A stretch of 56,172 nucleotides of DNA from Bacilli bacterium (lineage in GTDB: Bacteria > Bacillota_I > Bacilli_A > RF39 > UBA660), in NCBI GenBank assembly GCA_017938725.1, contig JAGBAW010000001.1, positions 1 to 56,172 of the forward strand, in the 5' to 3' direction. The position numbers and the translations under genes were made by a program. The notes beneath the pieces are model-generated. The model saw only the letters and a list, made by a program, of their open reading frames with translations. It made no database searches and was not told where the DNA came from. Positions 54,677 through 56,172 of this stretch are shown here, one piece after another (the stretch's first letter is position 1; the number at the start of each line of letters is the position of its first letter).

Positions 54677-55276
54677 ATGGAACATTATTTTACAAATAAT
54701 AAAAATTTGAAGGAAAATACTAAGAAGGTAGATGTAAAAATAAAAGACACATTATTTTCATTTTATACAGATAATGGTGTTTTTAATAAAAAAGGTTTAG
54801 ATTATGGAACAAGGGTATTACTTGAAAATATTAATTTAAAAGATAAAAAATCTTTTTTAGATGTAGGTTGCGGATGTGGACCAATTGGTATTTATATTGC
54901 AAAACAATCAGAAAATTATAGTGTGGATATGATAGATATTAATGAAAAGGCAGTAAACTTAACTAATAAGGGTATTAAATTAAACAGATTAAATAATGCT
55001 AAATCATTTATAAGCAATGTATATGAAAATATTGATAGTAAATATGATATGATAATAACTAATCCTCCGATACATGCAGGTAAAAAAGTGATTTATGATA
55101 TTATAAGTAGTGCTAAAAAATATCTTAATAATAATGGTGAGATTTGGTTAGTAATAAGAAAAGACCAAGGAGCTAAATCATTAATTAAAGATATGAGTGA
55201 TATTTATAATATTGATATAATAAAAAAAGATAATGGTTTTTATATATTACAGGCAAAACCAATTGACACCATTTAA
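54677..55276 (+). CDS. RsmC-like class I SAM-dependent methyltransferase (YbxB)
   Basis: A 199-residue methyltransferase resembling the C-terminal half of RsmC, which makes m2G1207 in 16S rRNA. It has FLDVGCGCGPIGIYIAK for SAM binding and MIITNPPIHAG with the NPP(I) catalytic motif. In Bacillus this gene (ybxB) lies between rplL and rpoB. I start at the ATG at 54677, after TTGGTGA. rpoB should come next but does not. Confidence 0.92.
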   Translation: MEHYFTNNKNLKENTKKVDVKIKDTLFSFYTDNGVFNKKGLDYGTRVLLENINLKDKKSFLDVGCGCGPIGIYIAKQSENYSVDMIDINEKAVNLTNKGIKLNRLNNAKSFISNVYENIDSKYDMIITNPPIHAGKKVIYDIISSAKKYLNNNGEIWLVIRKDQGAKSLIKDMSDIYNIDIIKKDNGFYILQAKPIDTI

Positions 55277-55318
55277 ATATGATGATAGAATATGACTTAA
55301 TTAATATGAGGTATTATT

Positions 55319-55534
55319 ATGGATATGAGTGAAAATACATATGAAAAAGATATACTTGGTATTCCTGCTACAAATGAGAAAGATGCAAAAGATATTGCGA
55401 GAGAAACTTTACAATTTTTAAATAAAAAAGGTATTCGAATAGGTAACGCTACTAGATATCGTGATAAAAATATGTTTTACGTAAATGTATATTATTTAAA
55501 AGAGGATACTTATGCGTTAAGGAAAAAAATATAA
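55319..55534 (+). CDS. Small hypothetical protein, 71 residues
   Basis: A soluble charged protein (helix-rich start, then strands FYVNVYYLKE) preceded by GAGGTATTATT. It stands where rpoB is expected, at the beginning of the non-conserved end of the window. No family recognised. Confidence 0.55.
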   Translation: MDMSENTYEKDILGIPATNEKDAKDIARETLQFLNKKGIRIGNATRYRDKNMFYVNVYYLKEDTYALRKKI

Positions 55535-55572
55535 AATTTAATAGTATTTTATTGTTAAAAAGAAGAGTTAAT

Positions 55573-55975
55573 ATGAATATTATAAAAAAGGTTAAATATA
55601 ATCAAGAATTAAATGAAAAAAATATATAAATTAGAAATACTATTAAAAAATACAAAAACTTAGATAGAAATAAATTTAAGTAAGTTTTAACAAGTGTTAT
55701 GAAAAAATCATCAATACATGAAACTTATTATAGTATCGGTGGTTATAGAGAAGAGGCAATGTGTATTGAACAAATAAATGATATCTCACGGATTGTATAC
55801 CATGGTGAAAGAGGAAATAAATATGATATAAGAAAGTTTAATAATATTTTAGATGGGCTAGTATTCTTAATAGAAATATTTTCGGAATCTGATGATGATT
55901 ATTTAAAAAAATGAATCTTTAGTAGGATTATCATTGGCAAAAAAATTAGATTATAAAGAAGAAGTAAGAAAATAA
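55573..55975 (+). pseudogene. Decayed gene, possibly of an immunity-protein-like family
   Basis: One frame runs from the ATG at 55573 through two in-frame TAA codons (55627-55629, 55681-55683) into a well-conserved-looking stretch (55699-55914: ETYYSIGGYREEAMCIEQ, VYHGERGNKYD, FLIEIFSESDDDYLKK). A shift to the next frame then adds SLVGLSLAKKLDYKEEVRK, ending at 55975. The joined product would be about 130 residues. The GGYREEAMCIE and HGERGNKYD pattern reminds me of small polymorphic-toxin immunity proteins, but I cannot confirm that. The 71-residue piece from 55699 could still be translated, though it has no ribosome binding site. Confidence 0.55.
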
Positions 55976-55986
55976 AGTAACTTACA

Positions 55987-56088
55987 ATGCAAGAACAATA
56001 AGATGACTTTTTAAAAATTAAAAGTAAACTGGATGAAGTAAAGTAAATGTTGGAAAAATTTAAGAGAAAATACAAGTCATACAATTAA
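55987..56088 (+). pseudogene. Decayed small ORF running into the right terminal repeat
   Basis: The frame MQEQ-stop-DDFLKIKSKLDEVK-stop-MLEKFKRKYKSYN contains two in-frame TAA codons (55999-56001 and 56044-56046). The second half lies in the terminal repeat, and its last 13 codons therefore also exist at the left end of the window. It could be the remainder of the gene before it, after another frameshift, or a separate gene. Confidence 0.45.
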
Positions 56089-56172
56089 TTTGTATTTTTT
56101 TTACATATTTTTACATTCTTTTTGACAAGAAATAATTTGTTCTATAATTATCTTTTAAACTAAAAGTACTAT
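56032..56172. repeat. Right copy of the 141-bp terminal inverted repeat
   Basis: The exact reverse complement of 1-141. It begins inside a decayed ORF and contains its stop codon and the terminator-like hairpin. Confidence 0.97.
56067..56102 (+). terminator. Terminator-like hairpin inside the right terminal repeat
   Basis: AAAATACAA (56067-56075) and TTGTATTTT (56090-56098) form a 9-bp stem followed by a T-run, just past the last decayed coding sequence. Confidence 0.6.

Overview
The window is very AT-rich and uses the standard bacterial code: TGA ends real genes and tryptophan is TGG. Almost every gene is a Bacillota housekeeping or sporulation gene in Bacillus-like order around the replication origin. 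A Noc-type partition protein, ComK, sigma-H, SpoIIR, BofA, SpoVT, SpoVG, YabG, YabP and YabQ point to a spore-forming member of class Bacilli with a very low-GC genome, possibly an uncultured Erysipelotrichia/RF39-like gut lineage (inference). The DNPR motif of MurE suggests a meso-diaminopimelate wall.

Layout. 1-5413 (minus): ywiB-like, argS, rpoE, prfA, a zinc-ribbon-like small gene, prmC, spoIIR. 5527-7491 (plus): a class A penicillin-binding protein. 7662-19575 (minus, left replichore): rpmH, rnpA, yidC, jag, a kinase-like unknown, mnmE, gpsA, two unknowns, a lipoprotein, mnmG, rsmG, noc. 19686-22448 (plus): murE, murF. 22449-24308: a bipartite oriC around dnaA. 24309-31652: dnaN, comK, recF, gyrB, gyrA. 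31653-35407: a Noc-site module, SRP RNA, tadA, three parS sites, dnaX, ybaB, recR, bofA. 35424-49323: holB, ricT, a trmN6-like gene, rsmI, pth, mfd, spoVT, dut, metG, tatD, ksgA, yabG, veg, spoVG, yabP, yabQ, divIC. 49427-55276: an interrupted small ORF, mrnC, rlmB, sigH, secE, nusG, rplK, rplA, rplJ, rplL and an rsmC-like gene. From about 55319 the conserved order stops where rpoB would be expected, and the rest is a small unknown gene plus decayed coding sequence.

How it works together. The origin core (dnaA, dnaN, recF, gyrB, gyrA, dnaX, holB, recR) sits with the segregation and division-site system (noc, a consensus-type Noc-binding palindrome, three perfect parS palindromes). It is flanked by translation genes (release factor and its methylase, tRNA and rRNA modification, aminoacyl-tRNA synthetases, SRP RNA, ribosomal proteins with L1- and L10-type leaders), wall synthesis genes and a spread set of sporulation genes. 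Transcription mostly runs away from the origin.

The most unusual points are: a perfect 141-bp inverted repeat at the two window ends, which may reflect an assembly-graph node; a symmetric module of 23-bp direct repeats around the Noc palindrome; a ComK without the C-terminal tail used for MecA control; Shine-Dalgarno-sequestering hairpins in front of spoIIR and spoVT; a pair of mutually exclusive hairpins inside a repeated terminator; and several small ORFs broken by in-frame TAA codons only.
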